From NCBI RefSeq assembly GCF_029784165.1, contig NC_073695.1, positions 231,603,916 through 231,667,915 of the forward strand: DNA of 64,000 bases, in the 5' to 3' direction. Positions 11,599-23,506 of the stretch are shown here, in pieces. Positions within the stretch are counted from its first letter, which is position 1. Each line of letters begins with the position of its first letter. Source of the DNA: Wyeomyia smithii. Taxonomy: Eukaryota; Arthropoda; Insecta; Diptera; Culicidae. The position numbers were made by a program, and so were the translations under genes. The notes under the pieces were generated by a model. That model was not told where the DNA came from, did no database searches, and saw only the letters and a list, made by a program, of their open reading frames with translations.

Positions 11599-14025
11599 TT
11601 GCCTTTCACTTAGAAAGGTATAGCAATCACTTGCAAAACCGAAGATATAAAAGTGCTCCAAAGGGCCGAATGGCATATATCACTCGACTCAGCTCGAAGA
11701 GCTGTGTGTGTGTATGTGTGTGTGTGTGTGTATGTGCAGATTTTTTTTCTCACTCACTTTTCTCAGAGATGGCTGGCCCGATTTCAATGAAATTAATTGC
11801 AAATGAAAGGTCTAGTTGCCCCATAAGACCCTATTGAATTTTATTGTAATCGGATTTTTAGTTTAGAGGTTATGTATCAAAATGTAAAAATCATGAAACA
11901 TCATTATCTCTAAAACCACACAACTGATTTGAACGAAATTGGTTTTAAATAAATGGGCTACCTCAAAAACCCTTAACTTTATTCTTTATTCTTTATTTAT
12001 ACTTAATTTTATGAAGATTGAACTTGTGATTCAAAAGTTATGAAATGAAACGTGCTATGAAGAGTGTTTAATCTCACTCATGTTTCTCAGAGATGGCTGG
12101 ACCGATTTTCATGAAATCATTGTCAAATGGAAGGTCTAGTTGCCCCATGAGACCCTATTGATTTGTTTTGCAATCGGACTATTACTTTGCCTGTTATGTT
12201 TAAAAATGTGAAATCCAGCTATGAAAAGGAACATATTCCGAAAACTACTTGAACTCACTCACTTTTCTCAGAGATGGCTGACCCGATTTCCACAAAATTA
12301 GGGTCAAATGAAAAGTCTAGCTGCCTCATAACACCCTATTGAATGTTACAGTAATCGAACAGGAACTTCGTCTGTAATGTACCGAAATGTGAAAATCACG
12401 AAACTTCATTATCTCAGAAACTACACAACCGAATAGATCAATATTATTATCAGATGAGCGAGCTAGTCAAGGGTTAACTGATGAATTATGATTGAACACG
12501 TGGTTTCAAAGTTTGACTGCCCTATACGTTCTCATTTCGTTTGATTATAATCGAACCTAAGCAACCGTTATGTATTACATTGTTAATAAAACAACGAAAG
12601 TCTATTATCTCAAAGATAACTGACTTATTTGAACATAACTAGTGTCATACGAACGAATCATCTCTCAAACTTACAAATAACAAACTTCATAACAATTTGA
12701 TATGTGGCTCAAATGTTACAGAAAGAAAAGAAACTCAAAGACTATTTGAAGCTATACCTGCTTTGATCGATATGTGGCCTAAACATAATTTAAATGTGGT
12801 GTCGTACTATTTGAACGTTCCAAATACATTGATTCCTTGCGATGTGTTTAAAATCTACAAACGCACGACGAATCGGCCATAGGATATGATCAAAGTCAAA
12901 TAACAATTGTTTGAAATGATTGGTGGTATTTGATAATTTTCAGCAGATTTCATATTGGGAGGTATTTAGTTATTTTCCAGAAACTAAAAATGGTCGTCTT
13001 TAAATTCAAAATGGTGTCCAGAGTCAATGTTTGGTTTCTATGCATCATCTCAAGACGGAAATATCCATATTGAGTATTATTCGTTCATTTTCGACTGTTT
13101 CCTTGAAGTTGCCATTGAGCAATTTAAAATGGTGCCTGCGGTCAATTGTTAGCTCATTGCATCATTCTGGTTCCAGAGATACTCATATTGGATGGTATTT
13201 GGTTATTTTAGGCTGTTTTTCACAAACCGGAAGTCGCCATCTTGGATTTTAAAATGGTATTTAAGATAATTTCTGGCCTCTGAGCGTCATTCTGGTTGAA
13301 GAAACACCCATCGATCATTTTCGACTGTTTCCCAGGAACCGAAAATCGCCAACCTAGAATCCAAAATGGGCCATCTTAGAATTCAAAATGGTATCTGTGG
13401 TCCATTTGAGCCCCTGTGTATCATTCTAGATCCGGATATTATTATATTGGGTGGAAATCGGCCATTTTTGGCTGTTTTCCAGAAACCGGATGTTGCCATC
13501 TTACAATCCAAAATGTTGCCTGAGGTCGATTATGGAACATATTTGTTACCACTAAAAACATTTACCTGCCAAATTTTGTTCCATTTGGTTGATTAGTTCT
13601 CGAGATGTGCACAAATTTGTGTTTCATCCAACTATTATGGACATATTAGTTACCCCTTAAAACATCCACATGCCAAATTCGGTTTCATTTGCTTGAGTTG
13701 TGCAGAAATTTATGTTTCATTTGTTTGGGACCCCTCCCTTCCAGAAGAGGGAGGGATCTCAAACTATCATAGGAACCTTTGTTGGTACCAAAAACCCCTA
13801 CAAAAAAAATTCACGTCGATCGGTTCGGTAGTTTTCGGGCCTATATGGATCAGACAGACAGACTTGACTGCATTTTTATATGTTAAGATTACAAGATCAA
13901 TATTTTAGAACCTAAAGAGTGAATATACATTTATTGGATTGAAGCGTTCATGTAAATCTATTTTTACAAATAAAAAATTGGACGAGAAAGGCTGGGCATG
14001 ACCGCTAGGTGGATTAATTTAGGTT
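11599..14025 (+). repeat. R1 dispersed repeat, + copy (about 2.4 kb)
   Basis: It begins TTTTTGCCTTTCACTTAG and ends GGTGGATTAATTTAGGTT. Near its start it has a (TG)n tract (about 11702-11737). Several imperfect internal repeats follow, each with the phrase CAGAGATGGCTG and then GGTCTAGTTGCCCCAT. Reverse-complement copies lie at 24245-25988 and 26927-28800. No protein or terminal inverted repeat was found, so the class (non-autonomous element or other) is unknown. Confidence 0.75.
12965..13530 (+). repeat. About five tandem ~115-bp units inside R1
   Basis: A unit beginning TTTTCCAGAAAC or TTTCGACTGTTTCC and continuing into GCCATCTTGGATT and AAAATGG recurs at about 12973, 13090, 13207, 13317 and 13467. 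Spacing is 110-150 bp and divergence is high. Related phrases (CTTCCGGTTTCTGG) occur in inverted orientation near 25610 and 25720. Confidence 0.6.
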
Positions 14026-14358
14026 GTTTTTAAATTGAAAATTAATGTTTATTTTTAATTTTTTTTGGTCAAAAAAAATTTTTTTTTGTACAGTGTATAT
14101 TTTTTTATGGTGCATTTTTAATTCTCTACAACGCATTTTCAGACAGTTTTTCTATACAACCAACGGTTTCTGGGCTACAATGCTTCGAATAAAACCCGTG
14201 CCAAAAGGCATACGCCCTTTTAGAATGTAATTCATGGATGTAAAAAATCTCTCCACCTGTGAAAAATGCTCAGTTTGCTAAGCCAAATACGTGTGCAAAG
14301 TTTCATTCAAATCGAAAATGGTCGATATTCGACCATCGGTCATTTCGCGCGATTTGTC

Positions 14359-17300
14359 TCTTGTCCTTACCTCACAGGTCAAAGCGAATAACTTGCTTCG
14401 GTTAATCGTCATCATGCAGTTGACGATAAATTTCAAATCGTCAAATGAAGCAAAATTCGCTCGAATCTGCTTTTTTCGTTACTGCCTTGAAGCCTCAGTT
14501 CTAGCAGTACAATCTGAACCAACGATACAAATACGCCGAAAAAGAAACGACGAAACAAAATGAACCGAGTGAAAGACGTTTGTTTTGTGCTTCGGGTTGA
14601 AGACGAAGTTGAGTTGCGTCATCGTCGCTTGACGATGCACTTATGAAGGTGAAGATTAAAGGGCCTGCACACAACACAGTGAGCAAGAGGAAAGAAAACA
14701 AGAATTACCACATCTTTGATTTTTACATGCTCAAGTCATTGATTTCAATTTCTTCACCGCTCTATTTTCATTAGATTTCATTTCAACGACATATCCAGCA
14801 CAAAGCTTCTCCCTACCCTCACCCAGCGAATAGCAATACTGGCTCGTTCTTGTCTCGTTAAAAAATATAACTCTTCATTGAAAACAGTGGTGGCGCTGAA
14901 AAAGGCCGTTTAAATTTATGATGTGGTTCTGAAAAGAACCATTTGAGTAGCTGAAAGTCCAGTAGGGTCGTTTTTGGTTATTTTCTTCCTCCAAACCGAT
15001 GATTATAGTTATGCACTACGAATAGAAAAGAGAATTGGTTTCTTTAAATGTAAAATTACAATTCTTACCTACATGTTGCTCAGATTTATCATTTGTTGTC
15101 ACCGCTAGTGGTTTCAAGTGGAGCGAAACAGTTCAGAAACACGTTTGGGGTTCCATTTACTACATTTTAATATCACATCATGGTAGTCAAGTATTGCAAA
15201 CGATTTACGTGAGGGTACGCAATAGCGGAAACATTTTCTAAAATACAGCAAATAGTCTTAGAGCGGGATTAGACCTCGAAAGAGTCGGCAGAAACCCTAG
15301 CCTTTAAAATGCCAGGTTTTGTTACTGAATAAGATTTTTGAACAATGATTTGTTGCAGCAGGTAACGAAAATAATTGATTGTGTTATACTTCCTTACAAC
15401 CTTCACAAGATATTTGAACCCAGAACTGAACGTTTCAGCGCTCATATGCAGCCAGCTGTTGCAACCCAAAGGCATTTCCGTGCATTCGATGAGTTATATA
15501 TACTTTGATGATCATCTATAAATCCTGCGTTTTGGGCTTTCCCGAGTTACGGTTGCGTTTATTATTCAAACATTTCAAGTTTATAAAACAATTTCATTTG
15601 TCTTACAACTATAACTTCTATTGCTGTCTATTTCAGGAAAAATGTGAGCTGAATTGAGTCCTAATATTTTTGATATCTATGTTTAATTGTTGAATTGTTG
15701 TTTTGCCTCTGGCCCGCGCCCGATATCTCATGGTCGGCGTTTGTAAAATAGAATGAGAGCATTAGATTAAGGAATACTGCGAACACTTCGACTTCGACTG
15801 GGTCCAGAAAACGACCAAGAGAATGTGAGAAAATATGTTTCAATAACAAACAAGTTTGCTAGTTTTAATATATATTACATATCGTAATGCTATCGGAGCA
15901 ATTTTCATTTTCATTTCAACACCAAACATTTGTTCGTTTCCGTGATTTATAATTTAGTAAATAATTTGGGTTTGAATTTAGAAATTACAAATCGAAGATC
16001 ACGTCAAGCTACCTGCGAATGATTCAACACATGCACATGCTAAAACATGCAGCTAAGAAAATGAAAGAAAAATCAAACAGGGCGAAGCTTACTAGTTGCC
16101 AATGAATGTGCGAGTATAAAAAGAAAAAAATCGTCCGCTCATTTTGAGCTAGACCTGTGCGCGTCGCAGCATTTCTGTTTGCAGTCGAAAGGCTACTTGT
16201 AGTAAACAAATTTGCTGTAGCGAAGGTATCTGCTGCAGCCCAGCACACAACTTTATCACGCAGTTCAGAATCAGTCTTTTTTCAAGACTTTTGAAAAATG
16301 TATAAGAATAGTTAATTTAATTTCATCCAACGAAGGATATTCATACTTTTTCGAAGCTGTATTTCAAATGGAATGGTTGTTTAAAATGTCTCGAAAGCGT
16401 AACAAAAAATCAATCACGACGTGGCATTCCAAGAATCAATTTTACATTTACATGCAATGTAAATGGTCGGTGCTTATATGAAATGCATATGTGAACGAAA
16501 GCAAGATTCGAGCTAGTGAAAATTGTTTTACACTCATCCAGCAGCTGATCAACTGCAGCCCTCTCGAGAAGAGATAATGGGTACACTGAAGTCAATCGCT
16601 TTTCCGTGCGTTCATTTCGATGTCCTTAGTTTAATGCATTTTGTGGGTTTTGCCTCGCAACACCGCCATGATTTGTGTCTACTCATGAAGTCTGTGCCAG
16701 GTATGCTCGCACGTGATTGGTTCATTGTAGGGGAAATTCGATCTTGAAAGTTTTTCTCTAATTTTCACTGTTGAACAATTATGTAATAATGATCACTGAA
16801 GTATCACAAAATGTCCATCATTTTATCAATCCAACGACATATTGATCATTGTAATCCATCATGTGGTTACACAATATGAAAGATTTCGACGATTCCGACG
16901 TTACACCTTGGTTTTTAGTTTTCTCAAAATGTATTTCGATATGATGCGGTTAGACGTAGTCCTACGTCAAAAACGAAGTATTGTGTTTGCTTGAGAATGA
17001 GGAAACTGGAGCCAAGACGGGGAGTGGATTAACGCATTGGATTTTGACGCAGGAGAGACAACTGATATAATTGAGTTTCCTGAAGGTTTGGACGATGCTG
17101 AGATCCATCCAGCGCATGTGTGGGCGAAAAATGAGTTTACCGTCAAAGTAATATTCATACTAATCTTTACTGATTTTAAAATGTTACTGTTTTGTCTCAT
17201 TCTAGAATGTTATGTTATGTTTGCTTCTTCCAAACCATTGCTTCAATAAAAGCCTGTCATTCACTGCAGATGGTTTGTGTCGATGGTTGGAGTCGTCTGG

Positions 17301-18290
17301 TGGGAGGTTGTGATGTAGTATGCTGACGGATAAAAATCTATTTATGCTGGTAGAAAGATCTTACTAGGGGGGAGGAAAGGGGGGTCCCAAAAAGTCTTAC
17401 GATGTCTTACAAGTGGGGAGGGGGCTTTTGAAAAAATGAAAAGATATGCTCACGTAATTATTGAAGGGGCCCCTAAAGTTCCGTTCCATTCGTGCGATGC
17501 GATGCGATTGAAAAATTCTCCGTTATTTGTCGCTGTTGTTAACAGGCAAAAAAAGACACTTAACGCCCTTTGGCTTCAAATCATGGCTTGGCAGGAAATT
17601 CCAAATACCGAAGTAAGCTGTTTCTGCGTGTGACATAGATCTTCATTGAACAATTCCTCCGATCCAGCGTTTTCGAAAGTTTTCAGGCTTCCTTCACGCA
17701 GATAGTCGTCAATGTTATAATTACCGTCCTAAAAGCAGCTCTAACATCAACTCTCTTTGACAGAATATTCTTTCACAATTGTTAACCAATATGCAAAATG
17801 AACACCAAGCGAGTGCAATAAGTTTTGTCATTGATCAAATAAGTTGATTCTACGTACCATTTATTTCACTGTAAAATCCGTAAAAAATTCTATGAAATAA
17901 CGATGCGTAAATATTATGGATAAATGCTTAATGTTTCAGATAAACCAAACTTTCGATTACTCATCACAGTTCTTATTTTTTACCAAAAAAACGAAATTAC
18001 CAATTGAAAAACAAAAAAATCGTTGGGTGCTCATAGTAGAAAATGCTTAACTTAGAACTATGCAACATTTAATTGACACGAAACAATACATTTTTGAGTT
18101 TCGGGAAAAAAGTTTTTTTCCTAAAACAAATGTAACAATCAATTTTCAAATAAACATAACATAACAAAACGAATACGATAGAACAAAAACTCAACATTGA
18201 GAAATAAAAAAAAGTCGGAGAGCGGAGAATAGAAAACGATTAAGAGCAGGGTTGATAAGAGTAAAAAATAAAAAAGGAATCATAATACTA
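14359..18290. other. Intronic DNA with no recognised gene
   Basis: A segment near 16720-16830 resembles 50890-50990 (both have GATTGGTTCATT and then ATCATTTTATC), so part of it is repetitive. A frame at 17037-17160 reads like decayed coding sequence but has no identifiable domain. G-rich runs lie near 17367-17420. Confidence 0.35.
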
Positions 18291-18297
18291 GAACGTA

Positions 18298-18385
18298 GAA
18301 AACACCCTCCCTTCCAGCTGGTGTCGAGGTACGATGCTGACCTAACAATCCACCTGTCGTAGATTCGAGTCTCTGCTTTTGTGAA
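18298..18385 (+). mobile_element. tRNA-derived SINE fragment
   Basis: The segment contains GAGGTACGATGCTGACCTAA (A-box region) and AGATTCGAGTCTC (B-box region, consensus GGTTCGANTCC), about 30 bases apart as in a tRNA-type Pol III promoter. Related copies lie at 43375-43490 and 47215-47285. This copy is decayed. Confidence 0.6.
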
Positions 18386-18399
18386 ACAAACCATTCTTG

Positions 18400-20223
18400 G
18401 TGTAGTGAGTGATTTTGTTTAGTGATTAAAATAAAAAGTGTTCCACTAGTGACGAAAAAAACTTTGGTTGGCTGCTGAACGAGTCCCGTTGTAGCCGTAT
18501 AGAAAAATGCGCGGATTTTGTTTGCTGAGGCAGGTGATTGAATTAAATGAGTTTTCGAGTGCGGATGCCCGACTATAATATCAAATTTATTGCTTTTAAG
18601 TGAGTTATTGAGGATTATACTTTATGAGGAATCTAAAGTGAACTAAGAAGAATCCATTACATGGATTAGCAGATTGGTTTAAGAAGAAAATATGCGTTTT
18701 TTCCTGTTTCCAATTGTGTTTTCATGTTTTATGGGATGAATATATGGGCTGAGACGAATAATAGAGCAGTTCCCCTATAAGTAAAGTAGAAATTTCGAAC
18801 GAAACTATACGAGCCGCTGACGAAATATCTACTACCAGCTGCCATAACATAGGTTTTCCAGAGCTCTGATGCTGAAAAATCTGTGTCTAGGAAGGCAAAA
18901 ATAATTATATAAATGTTTGATAGTTTTAAAGCACTCGTAATAAATCGATTTGGAGTTAACTAATTTGAAATGAATGTGGATCGTGCTCAAGACTCATGAC
19001 TTCTATTGTGATCTCTTTGTACACAGAATTCACAAATAAATCGCCTAATGACATACATTTTATTAAAACAAAATATTTTTTTTTTAAATTATTCAATTTT
19101 AAATTTTGGAATTTAAATCGAATGTCGCGACTTAAACGACACTGTTGTCAGCTAATCTTTAAACAGCAGTTGAATGAACACTACACTTGAGTATCAATTT
19201 TGTGACGCTCGAGCGATTGTATCCTCATTAGCAATAAACAACTCCCGAGACCCATGTTTTTGCATATCTTTTGCGATCGGTAAATAAGAATAATAACTGC
19301 CCTACAGCTCTTCGACACTCCACGTTATGGGCACATTAAATTTTACCATCGACACGCTAATTACTCCTCAGAATAATCCCATTTCTAGTGGTGAGCTGTA
19401 GATAAAATAACCAACCCCAAGTTATTAAGTTTATTTGGTTTAGCCGTTTGTTTTACGATTAGTAAATTCGCCCAGGGCTCTGGTTTCACTATTCTATAAT
19501 TTTCCACAGCATCCACAACTTTCGACTCTTTAGTTGATTGATTGAGAGCATATTAAATTAAGCTTTCGTCGTTCAAATTTCAATTTCTATCAATGATCCA
19601 CATATTCTACATAATTTGTAATTAGTAGTAATTAGTAATTAGTAATAAGCAGAAAAATATTTTATATCTTTTCATCTTGTCATTACTCCTCAAGCAGTAA
19701 CCTGTTGATCCATCTTCATACATTCACACTTCTAATGCTGTTTTATATTCTACCTCAATCAAAATTATTCCCCTGCTAAAATTAGACCAAGTTTGTCTGG
19801 AGGTGGAATGGGAAAACAAGGGACTGAATTATTCATGTGCTCTGATTTTTAGGTATTCAGTTTACAAGTTCACAAAGCCTATTTTTACTGTGGTTTATTG
19901 TGGCCGCATCTCCGTCGGCCTTCGTTTTGTGTCGTCAGCAAAATCCAATTATAAATTTCAATCTTAGGAGTTAAGCTTCGAGTCAAAAAGTATAAGGCCA
20001 AAAGTCCTTTCTAGGAAGCAGGATAAACCTGTGAATTCCGGAACAAACAATTTACTCCAACTCAAACTGCGGCTTTAATGTGACCGATAAACGTTGCTTA
20101 GAAATTCCTAATTTCTTCCCTTCAATTTAGCGTTAAACGAACAAGAAAACAAATCCGACCGGAAGGCATTCGTACGAAAACAGCTGCCACCCGGTAAGCG
20201 TGCCGGCGCGGAGGAAAAGAAGG
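18400..20223. other. Intronic DNA, one candidate small exon
   Basis: Nothing recognisable except 20131-20193. That 63-bp segment is preceded by a pyrimidine-rich tract ending TTTAG and followed by GTAAGCG. It is open in the KCNQ phase but unproven. Confidence 0.3.
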
Positions 20224-20443
20224 AGGTTACTAATTCGCTCAGATTACAGTCATCATGAATGTCTTCCATCCTAACGCGGATTTGCCGTGCTTCGCTACCA
20301 AGCCCTCATTCATTATTTGAACGACCGGAAGTGGCTCGCGGCTGACAGACGAGATGCTAAATTTAAACCATCCTTCATGTGCAAAACAGCAGCAGTGAAG
20401 GTACCAGCGATATTAGCAAATCACATGCCCATGTGCGTGTGTA
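20224..20443 (+). repeat. Segmental duplication block A, first copy
   Basis: This ~220-bp block recurs at 22168-22387 with only a few substitutions. It carries a short open frame (YQALIHYLNDRKWLAADRR) that stays open in both copies; that may simply reflect recency. Confidence 0.85.
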
Positions 20444-21484
20444 CGTGTGTGTGCATGATCCCTCACCTATTAACTTATGCTTAACCATCATTTTCACCAT
20501 CTTAAAGAGGAAGTTTATCCTCTAGGAATAAATCCTGCAGATTTTCCACTCCAGCGATATTCAATTTCCCGCGAGCTGCTCGGAAGCGTCCAAGTCGCGC
20601 TCAAGTGAGATCCGTGGCTCACAAGAAGATATGCGAGCAGGATTTCCGCACTGGTGCATGATGCACTGGTTTTGGGAAAACTTGTTGCGCTTCACGTTGG
20701 TTGCTGCACCAGGTGGGATATAGATTATTTAATGATCGAGACTGGTGTGCTTGAAGAAAGTAGTAATTATGGTATGCTAACAAGGTTAACAATTATGTAT
20801 TTAGCAGTCTTCTGACAGATGAAACAAAATACGCACATTTTCAGTTTCATTTTTACAACTTTCCAATTTTAATAACGGAAGAAGTTACAGATTCAATTCG
20901 AATTCGAACAATTCATTTTTAAACTATTGTTTATCTTAGGATTTTCTGCTCTAGATGCAGAAACAATGATCTACAGATTCATCGAAGAGGTTGCATATTC
21001 CAATGCTACCAAAGCTGATTCTAGATTAACTTTATTTTAAAATCTAGCTAAATTTTAAAATTATTCTCAATACAAGTTTTAGATCTTTTCCAATTGGCTT
21101 TGTGATTGTTAGAAACAGTGCACATAGGGGCCAAAACTGATTCATGTTGTATAGAAAAAGTTGTTGGAAGATGACCAGAATCAAAATCAGTGTGTTTGAT
21201 CAATTCATTACACACATGACTTTATTATGTTAGTAGGTACCAAATCGATCGTAGATGGATTTTATACAAAAGCGCGATGTTTAATTCGATGATGGTTTAT
21301 AACTGCGACTTCACTGCCAGAACCTTGAATTCTATCGAATCTATGAACTACGTGATTGAATGTAAATTTCAGTTTCTCTTTGGTTCGAGAAAATTTTCTA
21401 CAATATGCACTTTGTTGACTGTTGAAAAACTTAAAAACTCATTCTCATTAGTTATTCATTGGGGTTTTTGTCACCGTATAATTT

Positions 21485-21542
21485 TATTCTCTTTGGATGG
21501 TTGATAATTTTACCGAGAATAATGAACCATCCAAAGAGAATA
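21485..21542. repeat. Perfect 18-bp inverted repeat (hairpin)
   Basis: TATTCTCTTTGGATGGTT and its exact reverse complement are separated by 22 bases. The paired length is shorter than a typical pre-miRNA, and no function is implied. Confidence 0.7.
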
Positions 21543-21812
21543 TCATTCTCATTAGCTTTCAATGACCGAGCCTTTAAACATTGATTCAAACATGGAATTT
21601 GCCTGCCGCATGACTTTCACAAGATCGAATATTGCCCATTGCAGAATTTACCACCATTACCTACTAAAACGTCAGCATATGAGTTTGTTAGGCGTGCAGG
21701 AATAGGACTAGAAACTGTAGACGAAACAATGGTCTAAAAAGTATTAGAGGAAGATTTGGATATTGAATATCGTTCACCTTGCCTTGCTTTAGCAATATCT
21801 ATGCGATTGGAA

Positions 21813-22166
21813 AAAATGCTTTCCGTTATAGTAGACACAAAAAACCCTTATTTTCTTTCACTGGACATGCGTCCTTTTTGTGAAAAGTATTTCCACATAT
21901 GTCTTAAACATATTGGACCCATGTGACAAAATTCATTGATCGATATGCTGTTTACCTCCACCAAATTTCCCATAGAGCTCCAACTGTAATCACATATTGT
22001 TCATAGCATGTGCTTTCTTTCTAAAATGTTTAAATTGTTAAACTAACAGCGGTTGAACTGAAATAAATATTTCACAAGGTTCGCCTTGTTTTCGCCTTGT
22101 GATTTTGAAAAGAACTTACTTAGGCAGGAGCTATGTCAAGTAATTCTGTCAATGTAGTTTTGATCT
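21813..22166 (+). repeat. Segmental duplication block B, first copy
   Basis: The ~350-bp block starting AAAATGCTTTCCGTTATAGT and ending TTTTGATCT recurs at 22388-22732. The second copy lacks about 9 bases in a GCCTTG repeat and has few substitutions. Confidence 0.85.
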
Positions 22167-22167
22167 A

Positions 22168-22387
22168 AGGTTACTAATTCGCTCAGATTACAGTCATCAT
22201 GAATGTCTTCCATCCTATCGCGGATTTGCCGTGCTTCGCTACCAAGCCCTCATTCATTATTTGAACGACCGGAAATGGCTCGCGGCTGACAGACGAAATG
22301 CTAAATTTAAACCATCCTTCATGTGCAAAACAGCAGCAGCGAAGGTACCAGCGATATTAGCAAATCACATGCCCATGTGCGTGTGTA
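22168..22387 (+). repeat. Segmental duplication block A, second copy
   Basis: Near-identical to 20224-20443. It sits directly between the two copies of block B. Confidence 0.85.
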
Positions 22388-22732
22388 AAAATGCTTTCCG
22401 TTATAGTAGTCACAAAAAAACCTTTATTTTCTTTCACTGGACATGCGTCCTTTTTGTGAAAAGTATTTCCACATATGTCTTAAACATATTGGACCCATGT
22501 GACAAAATTCATTGATCGATATGCTGTTTACCTCCACCAAATTTCCCATAGAGCTCCAACTGTAATCACATATTGTTCATAGCATGTGCTTTCTTTCTAA
22601 AATGTTTAAATTGTTAAACTAACAGCGGTTGAACTGAAATAAATATTTCACAAGGTTTCGCCTTGTGATTTTGAAAAGAACTTACTTAGGCAGGAGCTAT
22701 GTCAAGTAATTCTGTCAATGTAGTTTTGATCT
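22388..22732 (+). repeat. Segmental duplication block B, second copy
   Basis: Near-identical to 21813-22166. It joins block A directly at a GTGTGTA/AAAATG junction. Confidence 0.85.
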
Positions 22733-23344
22733 CATCAACGCAACGGTTTGATTCTTTGTGTGAATTGATATTAAATTTTACTCAAATAAAAATTTGGATA
22801 GGTTATTTTAAAATAGACTGATGTAAACTAACCTACAGGAAACCTACAGAAAATGCACTGTCAAAAACCATAACTTTGAAGGTTTCGATCAATCCACAGC
22901 TCGAAAATTAAAATTGGGATTATAATGAAAATCGGAATGTTAGTTTAGGTTTGAATTGATGATGAAACTGATACAATTATAGAAATTATGAATAGAAATA
23001 GGATTACGATTCGGGTGTTGCTGACGGATTTTACATTGGGGAGATTGGGATCGAAGTGAAATTGGAAATAGAATTGAAATTAATTAGATTAGAAAAATTG
23101 TGTGAAACTAAACTTTCGAGTGAAAATTTGTTGTACATTGATTCATTTTGGACTTGTAATCAATAGTTTTGGAACAATGTCAAGTTTCAACAACAACAAA
23201 AATCTGAATAGAAATTTTATTTCTTTCTTTAATCTACAAAGGGTATCCAACGTCTTCGGCAGTGGTTTTCTTTGGTAGGGTTTTGCATGAGACTGCTGCA
23301 AAAAATCTGCCAAAAAAAACCTCTACCGAGGACGTTCGACACCC
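22733..23344. other. Intronic DNA with a short GAATTG-type low-complexity tract
   Basis: About 22910-23105 is a decayed array of GGAATTG/GAAATTG-like words, like the larger arrays at 29.4 and 38.9 kb. No gene was recognised. Confidence 0.45.
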
Positions 23345-23347
23345 TAA

Positions 23348-23503
23348 GGGGCCATCCACATACCACGTGGACAGATTTTTAACGATGTTGACCCCTCCCC
23401 CTCCGTGGACAACTGCCCATATAAATTCTTAAAAAATTGTATGGACCGTGGACATTAGCCAACCCCCCCCCCCCAAAGCTCCACGTGGTATGTGGATGGC
23501 CCC
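23348..23503. mobile_element. 156-bp hairpin MITE with TAA duplication
   Basis: The left end GGGGCCATCCACATACCACG is the exact reverse complement of the right end, and pairing continues for about 24 bases. TAA lies directly outside both ends (23345-23347 and 23504-23506). The interior is short and contains C-rich runs. The 3-bp TAA duplication suggests a PIF/Harbinger-related non-autonomous element. A decayed relative may lie near 49840-49900. Confidence 0.88.
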
Positions 23504-23506
23504 TAA

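Larger units (their letters stand above)
9778..14358. mobile_element. Long-inverted-repeat element with nested R1 repeat
   Basis: The segment 9778 to ~10105 is repeated in inverted orientation at ~14026-14358. Shared blocks include the one containing GCACACGTATTTGGCTTAGC and the one containing CTAAAAGGGCGTATGCC. The arms are about 330 bp with scattered mismatches. Between them lie a decayed transposase-like ORF on the minus strand (10624-11480) and a complete R1 repeat that abuts the right arm. A third partial copy of sequence around the left arm lies at 50070-50225. I read this as a DNA transposon with long terminal inverted repeats that later received an R1 insertion. Target duplications were not found, so the exact outer ends are uncertain. 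Confidence 0.6.

Noticed and set aside
20287..20484. 65-residue frame conserved in both copies of duplication block A
   Set aside because: Conservation reflects a recent duplication; no domain or transcript evidence.
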